From Candidatus Syntropharchaeum sp. (lineage in GTDB: Archaea > Halobacteriota > Syntropharchaeia > Syntropharchaeales > Syntropharchaeaceae): a DNA stretch of 34,079 bases. Location of the stretch: positions 1 to 34,079 of the forward strand of contig JAOQII010000017.1 of assembly GCA_026134025.1 (NCBI GenBank). Reading direction: 5' to 3'. Below, piece after piece: positions 16,448 through 24,146 of this stretch. The notes beneath the pieces are model-generated. The model was given only the letters and a program-made list of their open reading frames with translations, made no database searches and had not been told where the DNA came from. The first letter of the stretch is position 1. Each line of letters opens with the position of its first letter. The translations under genes and the position numbers were made by a program.

Positions 16448-16456
16448 TTTATATAT
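16448..16456. promoter_or_regulatory. AT-rich TATA-like element between panE and the CBS-ParB gene
   Basis: TTTATATAT is placed ~28 nt from panE ATG 16424 on the minus strand. For the rightward gene (ATG 16494) it would give a ~16-nt leader carrying GGGATAGAGG. A second TTTTATAG at 16465-16472 could instead give a leaderless rightward transcript. Confidence 0.45.
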
Positions 16457-16493
16457 CCACCGTATTTTATAGATTGTGAAAAAGGGATAGAGG

Positions 16494-17312
16494 ATGAGTG
16501 CAGATAACAGAAGACGCGTTAAGGTTGAGCGTTACATGACCACAGATGTCGTCGCGGTGCACCCTGATCAACCGATAAGCGAGGTTGTTAGACTTATGAG
16601 AGCGGTTCACCATGATGGCTTTCCTGTTCTCGATGATGGAAATCTAGTTGGCTATATCTCCTCCTATGATCTCATAATGCACGATCTCAACCATGCTGTA
16701 AGGGAAGTTATGTCTACACATCTTCTGGTTGCACACCCATCAATGTGGCTTGACGACGCTGCAAGGGTTTTATTCAGATCTGGCAGGTCAAAACTTCCTG
16801 TAGTCGATGATAATGGAAAGATGGTTGGTATCATCACAAATACAGATGTTATAAGGTCACAGATAGAGCGTGCTCACCCTGAAAAGGTCTCAAAGATCAA
16901 GAAGGTAATTGAAGGGATACATGATATAAATCTAAGACTTAAGCGTGGGCTTGTCAGGGTGAAAGATATAACCCCGACTCAGTCGAAGGTCTATGGAGAT
17001 GAGCTTGAGGGAAGGGGTTATGAGCTTAAAAAAGGATTGAACGAGCCTATAATTGTTATACAGAAACCAAATAAGTATGTTCTTGTTGATGGGCACCATA
17101 GAGCAGTTGCAGCAAAGCAGCTTGGGATCGAAAAGCTCGATGCTTACATACTCGTTATGGAGGAGGATATCAAACTCGGGCTTGAGGCGACCGCAGAAAA
17201 AGAGGGTATCAGGACGCTTGATGATGTAACAATCCTTGACTACGCAAAACACCCCTTAATCGAGGTTACCGAGCGTCTAATGAGAAAAGACGCAGATTAC
17301 GCACGCGAATAG
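16494..17312 (+). CDS. CBS-pair protein fused to a ParB/SerK-like domain
   Basis: 272 residues. Two CBS motifs occupy ~10-65 (MTTDVVAVHPDQPISEVVRLM) and ~75-130 (LVAHPSMWLDDAARVLF ... VGIITNTDVI); CBS pairs usually sense adenosyl nucleotides. Residues ~155-260 form a ParB/sulfiredoxin-like domain with LVDGHHRAVAAKQLGI. The DGHHR motif is shared with archaeal ADP-dependent serine kinase SerK as well as with ParB CTPases, so a small-molecule kinase role is as likely as DNA partitioning; there is no parA or parS here. It is divergent from panE and its last 16 nt overlap the convergent HTH-CBS gene. Confidence 0.75.
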   Translation: MSADNRRRVKVERYMTTDVVAVHPDQPISEVVRLMRAVHHDGFPVLDDGNLVGYISSYDLIMHDLNHAVREVMSTHLLVAHPSMWLDDAARVLFRSGRSKLPVVDDNGKMVGIITNTDVIRSQIERAHPEKVSKIKKVIEGIHDINLRLKRGLVRVKDITPTQSKVYGDELEGRGYELKKGLNEPIIVIQKPNKYVLVDGHHRAVAAKQLGIEKLDAYILVMEEDIKLGLEATAEKEGIRTLDDVTILDYAKHPLIEVTERLMRKDADYARE

Positions 17313-18187
17313 ACAGCAAACTCCTTCAAGACATCTGCCCTGCTCACGATCCCCTTCGGTACGCCATTTTCTGTGACAAGGATAGACCCTATGTTGTACT
17401 TATCAACCATCTTTGCCGCCTCATAGATCGACTCATCACTCTCGATCGAAATGACATCCTTCTTTACAAGCTCTTTTACACGGGTGTGGAGCTTCCCTGA
17501 TGCAATCGCCTTTCCTATATCCTTGAAAGATAGAATACCTTCTACTTTATCTCTGTTCATGACAAGTGCACGCTGGACGCCGCTCTCAACAAGTATCCGT
17601 GACGCCTCCTGGATGGATGAGTTGAGCGGGATTAGGACGAGCTTCGATGAGACAAACTCTCCTACAGGCATCATCGGGAGTGTGAGCATTTTTTCTATCT
17701 CGATCAGGAGAATATTTTCTGAATCATCTCTTCCAGTCACCTTCCCATAGATTATGAGCTTATTGACAGGCGTTGGTCCCATCTCAATCTCATCCCCTTC
17801 TTTGAATGAGCGAATGTTCCCTATCATCTTCAGCGTAGAATGGCACGCAACAGGGCTGCGAAGCGCCTTGAGGTGCAAATCCTCGACAGTGACCCCTTCT
17901 AAAAGTTCACCGTTTCGCTTAACCGGGATGTGAACCTTACCCTCTGTGGTATCGATCGATAGAGTTTCGTAAGCCTTTCCAGTGGCTTTATATCCTCCTT
18001 TTGGACCTGGCATACCCTCAACCAGTCCCAAGACCTTCAATGATTGCATCTGATTCCTTATCGTCCCTGGATTCCTATCTATCAGTTCTGCGATCTCTTC
18101 TCCCTTAACAGCGACCCCTTCTTTCTTGTGATATATCCCTATCAGCGCTGTCAAAACTTCTTTCTGTATCGGTGTAAGTTCCATCAT
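17297..18187 (-). CDS. Transcriptional regulator with winged helix and C-terminal CBS pair
   Basis: 296 residues. The N-terminal ~70 residues are a winged helix (LTPIQKEVLTALIGIY, EEIAELIDRNPGTIRNQM, LVEGMPGPKGGYK). The middle ~100 residues form a beta-rich domain (SPVACHSTLKMIGNIRSF, KLIIYGKVTGR). The last ~120 residues hold two CBS motifs. This matches the archaeal 'predicted regulator with C-terminal CBS domains' family; the CBS pair would read an adenosyl nucleotide and alter DNA binding. The start is one of two adjacent ATGs (18187/18184) behind GAGGA. Two AT-rich direct repeats upstream (18213-18252) could be its operator or tandem promoters. The targets are unknown. Confidence 0.85.
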   Translation of the reverse strand: MMELTPIQKEVLTALIGIYHKKEGVAVKGEEIAELIDRNPGTIRNQMQSLKVLGLVEGMPGPKGGYKATGKAYETLSIDTTEGKVHIPVKRNGELLEGVTVEDLHLKALRSPVACHSTLKMIGNIRSFKEGDEIEMGPTPVNKLIIYGKVTGRDDSENILLIEIEKMLTLPMMPVGEFVSSKLVLIPLNSSIQEASRILVESGVQRALVMNRDKVEGILSFKDIGKAIASGKLHTRVKELVKKDVISIESDESIYEAAKMVDKYNIGSILVTENGVPKGIVSRADVLKEFAVYSRA

Positions 18188-18212
18188 AGTTCCTCGTTCA
18201 CCACAAATAATA

Positions 18213-18252
18213 GGTATAAATTAAATATCCCAAACTGGTATATAAAAATATC
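18213..18252 (-). repeat. Direct repeat pair in the promoter of the HTH-CBS gene
   Basis: GGTATAAATTAAATATC (18213-18229) and GGTATATAAAAATATC (18237-18252) are near-identical with 24-nt spacing between starts. Read on the minus strand, each is a GATATTT..TATACC unit upstream of the HTH-CBS start at 18187. They could be two TATA boxes or two operator half-sites. Confidence 0.45.
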
Positions 18253-18254
18253 GT

Positions 18255-18995
18255 TCAAATACCATAAACATTCTTGACGTTTTGGAGGCTCATCCTGGCA
18301 ACTTCTTCGATCTCGATCCCCTTAATGCCTGCGATCTTCTGCGCTGCCTCCAGAACATAGGCAGGTTCGTTTCGCTTACCTCTGAATGGTGAGAGAAATG
18401 GGCTATCCGTCTCAATTAACAGGTTTTCAAGTGGAACACGCTCAACAACCTTTCTATGGTCCTTTGAGTAGCATATAACCGTTGCAAGTGAGACATAAAA
18501 ACCTTTCTCAACGATTTTTTCCATCAATGACGCATTACCGCCATAGCAATGAAATATGACCCTATCAAGATCCTTCACGAGCTCAAAGCAATCTTCTTCG
18601 GCGTCCCTTGAGTGGAGAATGATCGGCATATCGAGTTCTCTCGCAAGTTCGATCGTTCGAAGAAAGACCTCTTTCTGCTCAGCCGGTGCTACTTTGCCCC
18701 TGTAGTAATCAAGACCAACCTCTCCAATCCCAATAGCATCACTCGATCGCTTCTCGATCAGATCAAGCGTAAGATCAACGTCAGTTTCTACTATCATATT
18801 CGGATTCAGACCGAGCGTAACCTTGATGAAATCATGATCTGACGCGAGCTTAAGTGAACTTAGGTTCGTCTCATAGTCAACCCCTGAGTTTATGATAAGA
18901 ATTAGCCCTGCATCCTTCGCCCGCTGTATCACCTGATCTCGATCCTTATCAAATCGCTTGAAATCGATATGGCAGTGCGCATCAACAAGATCCAT
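18255..18995 (-). CDS. tatD: TatD-family metal-dependent hydrolase (DNase-like)
   Basis: 246 residues with the TIM-barrel amidohydrolase metal ligands: DAHCHID at the N-terminus, GIGEVGLDYY (Glu), ILHSRDAEED (His), IFHCYGG (His) and LIETDSPFLSPFRGKRNEPAYV (Asp). TatD proteins are 3'-5' nucleases acting in DNA repair or turnover. Length and motifs are normal. The start codon at 18995 immediately follows the leuA stop (leuA ends at 18996), so the two are co-transcribed, although no functional connection is known. Confidence 0.93.
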   Translation of the reverse strand: MDLVDAHCHIDFKRFDKDRDQVIQRAKDAGLILIINSGVDYETNLSSLKLASDHDFIKVTLGLNPNMIVETDVDLTLDLIEKRSSDAIGIGEVGLDYYRGKVAPAEQKEVFLRTIELARELDMPIILHSRDAEEDCFELVKDLDRVIFHCYGGNASLMEKIVEKGFYVSLATVICYSKDHRKVVERVPLENLLIETDSPFLSPFRGKRNEPAYVLEAAQKIAGIKGIEIEEVARMSLQNVKNVYGI

Positions 18996-20528
18996 TCAAT
19001 CCACCTTCTTCTTCAGCAGTGATAACCTGTTTATACCTGAAACAAGTGCATCAACCGATGCGATGACGATATCATCCCGCACACCTCTGGCACTGACGAT
19101 CCTCCCCTCCTCATCCTCAACAGCGATCATAACATCTGCAAGCGCATCAGATCCACCTGTTATTGCATCAATCCTCAAATCTCTGAGTTTAACCGTCTCA
19201 AACTCACCGATCAAACTTTTAACAGCGTTAAGGGCAGCATCAACCGGTCCAACCCCGATCTCAGCAACAGCACGCTCTTCGCCATGAACCACGGCACGAA
19301 CAACCGCGGTGGGTGTCAAGACGTTTCCTGTCATGACAGATAGTTCCTTTACCCTCAAAACCTGCTCCTGTTTTCCAATTTCACGAAGAACGACTTCTGC
19401 TATCGTGTAGAGATCCGCATCTGTCACCATCTTGCCCTTCGAGCCAAGCTCTTTCACCCTTGAGAGGATCTCGTCAAGCTGCTCTTTCGTAACCTCAATC
19501 CCGATCTCTTCAAGCTTCTCAGCAACAGCATGAGCCCCTGTGTGCTTGCCAACAACGATACGTCGCCTGTGTCCAACCATCTCCGGGGTCATGATACCAG
19601 GCTCAAAGGTTGCACTCTCCTCGATGACGCCGTGTGCATGGATCCCGGACTCATGCGAGAATGCGTTCTCACCAACGATCGGCGTATTTGGCAGGATGTG
19701 CATGCCACACAACCGCTCAAGAAATTTTGATGTCTCGTATAGGTACCTGGTTCTGATCCCGGTCCTTGCGCCATAGATCGAATGGAGGCTCATCACAACC
19801 TCTGCAAGATTTGCATTCCCTGCTCGTTCACCGATGCCGTTCACCGCAACCTGGACCTGACGTGCCCCAGCCTCCACCGCCATCACAGTGTTTGCAACAG
19901 CCAGTCCAAAGTCATTGTGGCAGTGAACATCCAGCGGAACTGATATCTCCTCCCTGATCTTGCTTATCAGGTTGTACATGAAGGAGGGAGACGCCACCCC
20001 GACGGTATCAGGGATATTGATCGCGTCAACACCCGCAGCTTCAACGAGTTTGAATATCTTTATCAGGTAGTCAGGATCGGTGCGCGTTGCATCCATCGCC
20101 GAGAACAGACACTCCAGACCACGATCCTTCACGTACTCCACCGATTCCACCGAGATGTTGCAGACCTCATCCCTGCTCTTCTTGATCGTGTGCTCTCGCT
20201 GTATATCAGAGGTTGATACGAAGATGTGAACCATATCCACCCCGGCATCGATGCATGCATCTATGTCTTCTCTGACAACCCTTGCAAGCCCGCATATCGT
20301 TGAATCGAGTCCAGCTTCCGCGATCCTTTTTACTGCTGTAAGCTCCTCATCGGAAGATATCGGAAAGCCCGCCTCGATCGCATCCACCCCGAGTTTATCG
20401 AGCTGACGCGCAATCTCAAGCTTCTCCTCAAGCGTGAATGCGATACCGGGCGTCTGCTCACCATCCCGCAGTGTTGTATCAAATACCCTCACCACTTCCC
20501 CAATTAAGACATCGGTGTGAAGATCCAT
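18996..20528 (-). CDS. leuA: 2-isopropylmalate synthase (LeuA/CimA family)
   Basis: 510 residues from ATG 20528. The DRE-TIM metallolyase core has [25 protein letters not shown] and [12 protein letters not shown]; the lyase linker has [14 protein letters not shown]; a full C-terminal LeuA regulatory domain (~385-510) is present. The enzyme condenses acetyl-CoA with 2-oxoisovalerate for leucine synthesis and is normally inhibited by leucine. The closely related citramalate synthase (isoleucine pathway) and homocitrate synthase AksA share the motifs. [10 protein letters not shown] favours LeuA but does not exclude CimA. An in-frame GTG at 20564 lies within the TATA box (TTTATAAATC, 20551-20560), so the ATG, ~27 nt beyond it, is the leaderless start. 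Confidence 0.85.
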   Translation of the reverse strand: MDLHTDVLIGEVVRVFDTTLRDGEQTPGIAFTLEEKLEIARQLDKLGVDAIEAGFPISSDEELTAVKRIAEAGLDSTICGLARVVREDIDACIDAGVDMVHIFVSTSDIQREHTIKKSRDEVCNISVESVEYVKDRGLECLFSAMDATRTDPDYLIKIFKLVEAAGVDAINIPDTVGVASPSFMYNLISKIREEISVPLDVHCHNDFGLAVANTVMAVEAGARQVQVAVNGIGERAGNANLAEVVMSLHSIYGARTGIRTRYLYETSKFLERLCGMHILPNTPIVGENAFSHESGIHAHGVIEESATFEPGIMTPEMVGHRRRIVVGKHTGAHAVAEKLEEIGIEVTKEQLDEILSRVKELGSKGKMVTDADLYTIAEVVLREIGKQEQVLRVKELSVMTGNVLTPTAVVRAVVHGEERAVAEIGVGPVDAALNAVKSLIGEFETVKLRDLRIDAITGGSDALADVMIAVEDEEGRIVSARGVRDDIVIASVDALVSGINRLSLLKKKVD

Positions 20529-20628
20529 CGTGATACATTCACCACAAGGTTTTATAAATCTCACTCACAGAAAAGGTTATATTGAGTTCTCAAGATGGTT
20601 AATATGAGAATCAAAAGAGGGTTTGTTG

Positions 20629-21768
20629 GTGACCAAACGGGATTACTATGAGGTTCTGGGTGTTTCAAAGCATGCAACGCCCGATGAGATAAAGAGGGCG
20701 TATAGAAGACTTGCAAAAAAGTACCATCCAGATGTGAATAAGGAGGATCCAGGGGCGGAAGAAAAGTTCAAGGAACTTGCAGAGGCGTATGAGGTCTTAT
20801 CAGATCCCACGAAACGAGCACGTTATGACCAGCTCGGACATGAGGGCGTGAATTTCGGTGGTAGAGGCTTTACATGGCAGGACTTCACGCATGCTGGAGA
20901 TTTTGATGATATATTTGGGGATCTGGGGGGGTTTTTCAGTCAGTTCTTTGGTGGCTTTGGGCGAGAGAGGGGTACCAGGCGACGTGCAAGGGGTAGGGAT
21001 CTCAAGGTCAATCTTGAGATAACCCTTGAAGAAGCAGCTTTCGGGGCTGAGCGTGAGATCACGTTCAAAAGACGAGAGATCTGCAGTGAATGTAACGGAT
21101 CTGGCGCGAAGAGCGAATCTGATATCAAGACCTGTCCGAGCTGTGGTGGGACAGGAGAGCTCAGGCGAGTATCAAGCATGGGAGGATTTGGGCAGTTTGT
21201 CCAGGTTGCAACCTGCAGCACATGTAATGGAGAGGGAAAGATCGTAACAGCACTCTGCCCGGCGTGTGATGGCAGGGGGAGGATAAGTATTGAGAAGCGG
21301 CTGAATGTTACGATACCACCTGGAATCGATAGCGGTATCCAGTTGAGAGTTAGAGGAGAGGGGGAATTGGGAGAGGGGGGTGCAGGCGATCTCTATGTTA
21401 CTATTTATGTCACCTCTCATGATCTCTTTGAGCGATCTGGTAGAGATATCATCTTCGAGCTGCCTGTAAGCTTTGTTCAGGCATCACTTGGGGCAGAGGT
21501 TGAAGTTCCAACACTCGATGGCCGCGATACGATCTCTATTCCTCCTGGAACACAGCATGATACGATCTTCAGGCTTAAAGGTAAGGGTTTACCTGATATG
21601 AGGTCAAAACGCAGGGGGGATGAACTTGTTCGGGTTCGGATCGTGATACCAGATAAGCTCACCTCAAAGCAGAAGGAGCTTTTAAGGGCGTTTGAAGAAG
21701 AAGGAGATAAAAGCTCGAAAAAAGGGATTCTTGGTAAAGTGATCAATGAGGTAAAAGAGATCATCTGA
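20629..21768 (+). CDS. dnaJ: Molecular chaperone DnaJ
   Basis: 379 residues. The J domain ([21 protein letters not shown] with HPD) is followed by a G/F-rich stretch ([12 protein letters not shown]) and four CxxCxGxG zinc repeats ([32 protein letters not shown]). The two C-terminal client-binding domains end in a short tail. DnaJ delivers unfolded proteins to DnaK and stimulates its ATPase. The frame opens at TTG 20623, but GTG 20629 lies ~8 nt after AGAGG and gives the typical [11 protein letters not shown] start. dnaK and grpE, often adjacent in methanogens, are absent here. The next gene begins 5 nt after the stop. Confidence 0.97.
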   Translation: MTKRDYYEVLGVSKHATPDEIKRAYRRLAKKYHPDVNKEDPGAEEKFKELAEAYEVLSDPTKRARYDQLGHEGVNFGGRGFTWQDFTHAGDFDDIFGDLGGFFSQFFGGFGRERGTRRRARGRDLKVNLEITLEEAAFGAEREITFKRREICSECNGSGAKSESDIKTCPSCGGTGELRRVSSMGGFGQFVQVATCSTCNGEGKIVTALCPACDGRGRISIEKRLNVTIPPGIDSGIQLRVRGEGELGEGGAGDLYVTIYVTSHDLFERSGRDIIFELPVSFVQASLGAEVEVPTLDGRDTISIPPGTQHDTIFRLKGKGLPDMRSKRRGDELVRVRIVIPDKLTSKQKELLRAFEEEGDKSSKKGILGKVINEVKEII

Positions 21769-21773
21769 TCTAA

Positions 21774-22733
21774 ATGGAGGAACGTGACCTGTTAGAGGTT
21801 CTGATATATTTTATATACCTTCTTGGTGGGTTTTTAATACTCTTAAAGAGTGCAGAGAGTGTTATCGATCATGCAGCCCTTGTTGCTGTAAAGCGAGATA
21901 TCTCCCACCACACAATCGGGATGACGCTCGTTGCGCTTGTCACATCACTACCCGAGTTTGCGATCTCAACCTCCAGCTCATTTCTTGGTGAACCAGATAT
22001 AGCGATCGCAAATGTCGTTGGATCGAATATAACAAACATCGCGCTCGTTCTTGGCTTATCCTTCCTCCTGAAGCCGTCTGATCACAGAAATGGCTATCTT
22101 GATGCGCTCTTCATGCTAACGGTCACTCTTGTATGCGGTCTTTTAATCTTTGATGGTACGGCATCGCGGATCGATGGTCTGATCCTCTTTCTCATTATAT
22201 TCGTGTTCATCTATCTTCTAAAAGAGAAAGAAGGGAGGAGAAGGAAGGACGAGGTAGATCGGGGAGATTTGTATAAGAGTGGAAGATCGATTCGTTTAGA
22301 TCTCCTGATATCGCTGCTTGGTATGGCTGGTATCTGGATCGGAGGATGGGCGATCGTAAAGGGGGTCGTTGGGATCTCTGCTCACTTCGGGATAGCAGAA
22401 CTTGCGATTACACTCACCGTTGTCGCTCTCGGAACATCACTCCCTGAGCTTGCAACAGCCCTCATAGCGATCAGGAAAGAGATGGGAGCTATTGCTGTTG
22501 GAACGATCATCGGGAGTAACGTCCTCAATATCGCCTTTGTTCTCGGCACAGCCTCCATTGTAAAGCCTATTGTAGTAGCTCAATCGGTGATCGCATATTA
22601 TCTACCATTGATGATACTATCCGCGCTTCTTCTTCTGATAATCATAAAACGGGGCAGGCTGGGGAGATTTGAGGGCTCGATCCTCCTTCTATTATATATT
22701 GCGTTTTTAGCGCTTGTTGGAGGAGGGTTTTGA
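21774..22733 (+). CDS. Cation/Ca2+:Na+ exchanger, CaCA family (YrbG/NCX_Mj-like)
   Basis: 319 residues with about ten membrane helices in two inverted halves. Alpha-repeat 1 is GMTLVALVTSLPEFA ... GSNITNIALVLG and alpha-repeat 2 is ALTVVALGTSLPELA ... GSNVLNIAFVLG. The Glu in each TSLPE and the Asn residues of GSN are the cation-binding positions. A charged cytoplasmic loop (~145-170) separates the halves. In repeat 1 the usual glycine before TSLPE is valine. It exports Ca2+ using the Na+ gradient by family analogy. It lies 5 nt after dnaJ, so it is co-transcribed. Confidence 0.92.
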   Translation: MEERDLLEVLIYFIYLLGGFLILLKSAESVIDHAALVAVKRDISHHTIGMTLVALVTSLPEFAISTSSSFLGEPDIAIANVVGSNITNIALVLGLSFLLKPSDHRNGYLDALFMLTVTLVCGLLIFDGTASRIDGLILFLIIFVFIYLLKEKEGRRRKDEVDRGDLYKSGRSIRLDLLISLLGMAGIWIGGWAIVKGVVGISAHFGIAELAITLTVVALGTSLPELATALIAIRKEMGAIAVGTIIGSNVLNIAFVLGTASIVKPIVVAQSVIAYYLPLMILSALLLLIIIKRGRLGRFEGSILLLLYIAFLALVGGGF

Positions 22734-22793
22734 GGAGGAGATGGGGCGTTGGAACATTATAAATAGCATGAATTAAAAATTAAACACGGATGG

Positions 22794-24146
22794 ATGAGAG
22801 AGAACAGGCAAAAGAAAAGCTCAAAGAACTTGCCCGGCGATTCAGGTATAATCTCGACGTTTACAAAAAAATCAACATATAATGAGACACAGGTAAGACG
22901 AGAATTTATCGACCCTTTCTTTGAAGCACTTGGTTGGGATGTGAGCAACAAAGCTGGGCATGCAGAGCAGTACAAGGACGTTGTCCATGAAGATGCGATA
23001 AAGGTGGGACGTTCGACAAAAGCACCAGATTACAGTTTCAGAATCGGGGGTCAGAGAAAGTTCTTTGTTGAGGCAAAGAAGCCTTCGGTGAATATAAAAG
23101 AGGACGTCAACCCATCATATCAACTGAGGCGATATGCATGGAGCGCAAAGCTGCCATTGTCCATCGTAACGGATTTTGAGGAGCTATCGGTCTACGACTG
23201 CCGGATTAAGCCCAACCCAAATGACAAACCAAGTGTGGGGCGGATTGGATATTATACGTTTGAGGATTATCTTGACAAGTTCGATGAGATCTACGATGTC
23301 TTCTCCAAAGATGCGATTCTCAAAGGAAGCTTTGACAGGTACGCACAATCAACGAAGGGCAAGAAGGGCACTGCGGAGGTGGATAGTGAGTTTTTGAAGG
23401 AGATTGAGAGCTGGCGTGAGATGCTGGCTAAAAACATCGCACTCAGGAATCCCGATGTCTCTATTTTTGAGTTGAACTATTCAGTGCAGAAGATTATAGA
23501 CCGTATCATCTTCCTGCGAATCTGTGAAGATCGAGGGATCGAACCTTACGGACAGTTGCAATCGAAAGCCGAATCTACTGACGTTTACAAAGACCTCCTG
23601 AATCACTTCAAACTCGCAGAGTCCAAATACAACAGCGGTATATTTGATTTTGAGGATGATGGGATAACGCCCATGCTGAAGATTGATGACAAGGTCTTGA
23701 AAACGATTATCCAGAGTCTCTATTATCCGAAATCGCCGTATGAGTTCTCAGTTCTCGGTGTTGAAATCCTTGGGAATGTGTATGAGCAGTTCTTGGGTAA
23801 GGTCATCAGGCTGACCGCGGGGCATCAGGCAAAGGTTGAAACTAAGCCAGAGGTTAAAAAGGCGGGCGGTGTGTATTACACGCCCCAGTATATCGTTGAT
23901 TACATCGTCAAGAACACGGTTGGCAGACTGGTAGAGGGAAAGACACCTGAGGAGATCGCAGAAATTAAAATACTCGACCCTGCATGTGGTTCAGGAAGTT
24001 TTCTCATTGGTGCATACACGTATCTCTTGAAGTATCATCTGGACTGGTACACAGAGAACAAGCCGAAGAAGCACAAGAATGCGGTTTTTCAGGTTAGAAA
24101 GAACGAATGGCATCTGACAACAGCAGAGAAAAACGAATTCTTTTAA
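22794..24146 (+). CDS. Restriction-modification fragment 1: nuclease domain and methyltransferase motif I
   Basis: 450 codons. Residues ~28-150 are an HsdR-like N-terminal nuclease domain: ETQVRREFIDPFFEALGWDV, then PDY (78-80) and EAK (93-95) as PD-(D/E)xK catalytic residues. A helical region follows, with the SAM-binding motif LDPACGSGSFLIGAY (DPACGSG 395-401) near the end. The first ~25 residues (RENRQKKSSKNLPG) do not look native: the native N-terminus is in another frame from ATG 22790. The frame ends at TAA 24144-24146, shortly after the A5 tract, and the methyltransferase continues in another frame. On its own it lacks the NPPY catalytic motif. Confidence 0.75.
   Translation: MRENRQKKSSKNLPGDSGIISTFTKKSTYNETQVRREFIDPFFEALGWDVSNKAGHAEQYKDVVHEDAIKVGRSTKAPDYSFRIGGQRKFFVEAKKPSVNIKEDVNPSYQLRRYAWSAKLPLSIVTDFEELSVYDCRIKPNPNDKPSVGRIGYYTFEDYLDKFDEIYDVFSKDAILKGSFDRYAQSTKGKKGTAEVDSEFLKEIESWREMLAKNIALRNPDVSIFELNYSVQKIIDRIIFLRICEDRGIEPYGQLQSKAESTDVYKDLLNHFKLAESKYNSGIFDFEDDGITPMLKIDDKVLKTIIQSLYYPKSPYEFSVLGVEILGNVYEQFLGKVIRLTAGHQAKVETKPEVKKAGGVYYTPQYIVDYIVKNTVGRLVEGKTPEEIAEIKILDPACGSGSFLIGAYTYLLKYHLDWYTENKPKKHKNAVFQVRKNEWHLTTAEKNEFF

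Noticed and set aside
20529-20564. N-terminal extension of leuA from GTG 20564
   Set aside because: It covers the TATA-like TTTATAAATC at 20551-20560, and the ATG at 20528 is correctly spaced from it; the extra residues match nothing in the family.
20604-20654. Short ORF (ATG 20604) overlapping the dnaJ start as a possible leader peptide
   Set aside because: It has no own Shine-Dalgarno and ends by chance in dnaJ; the AGAGG inside it is better explained as the dnaJ ribosome-binding site.
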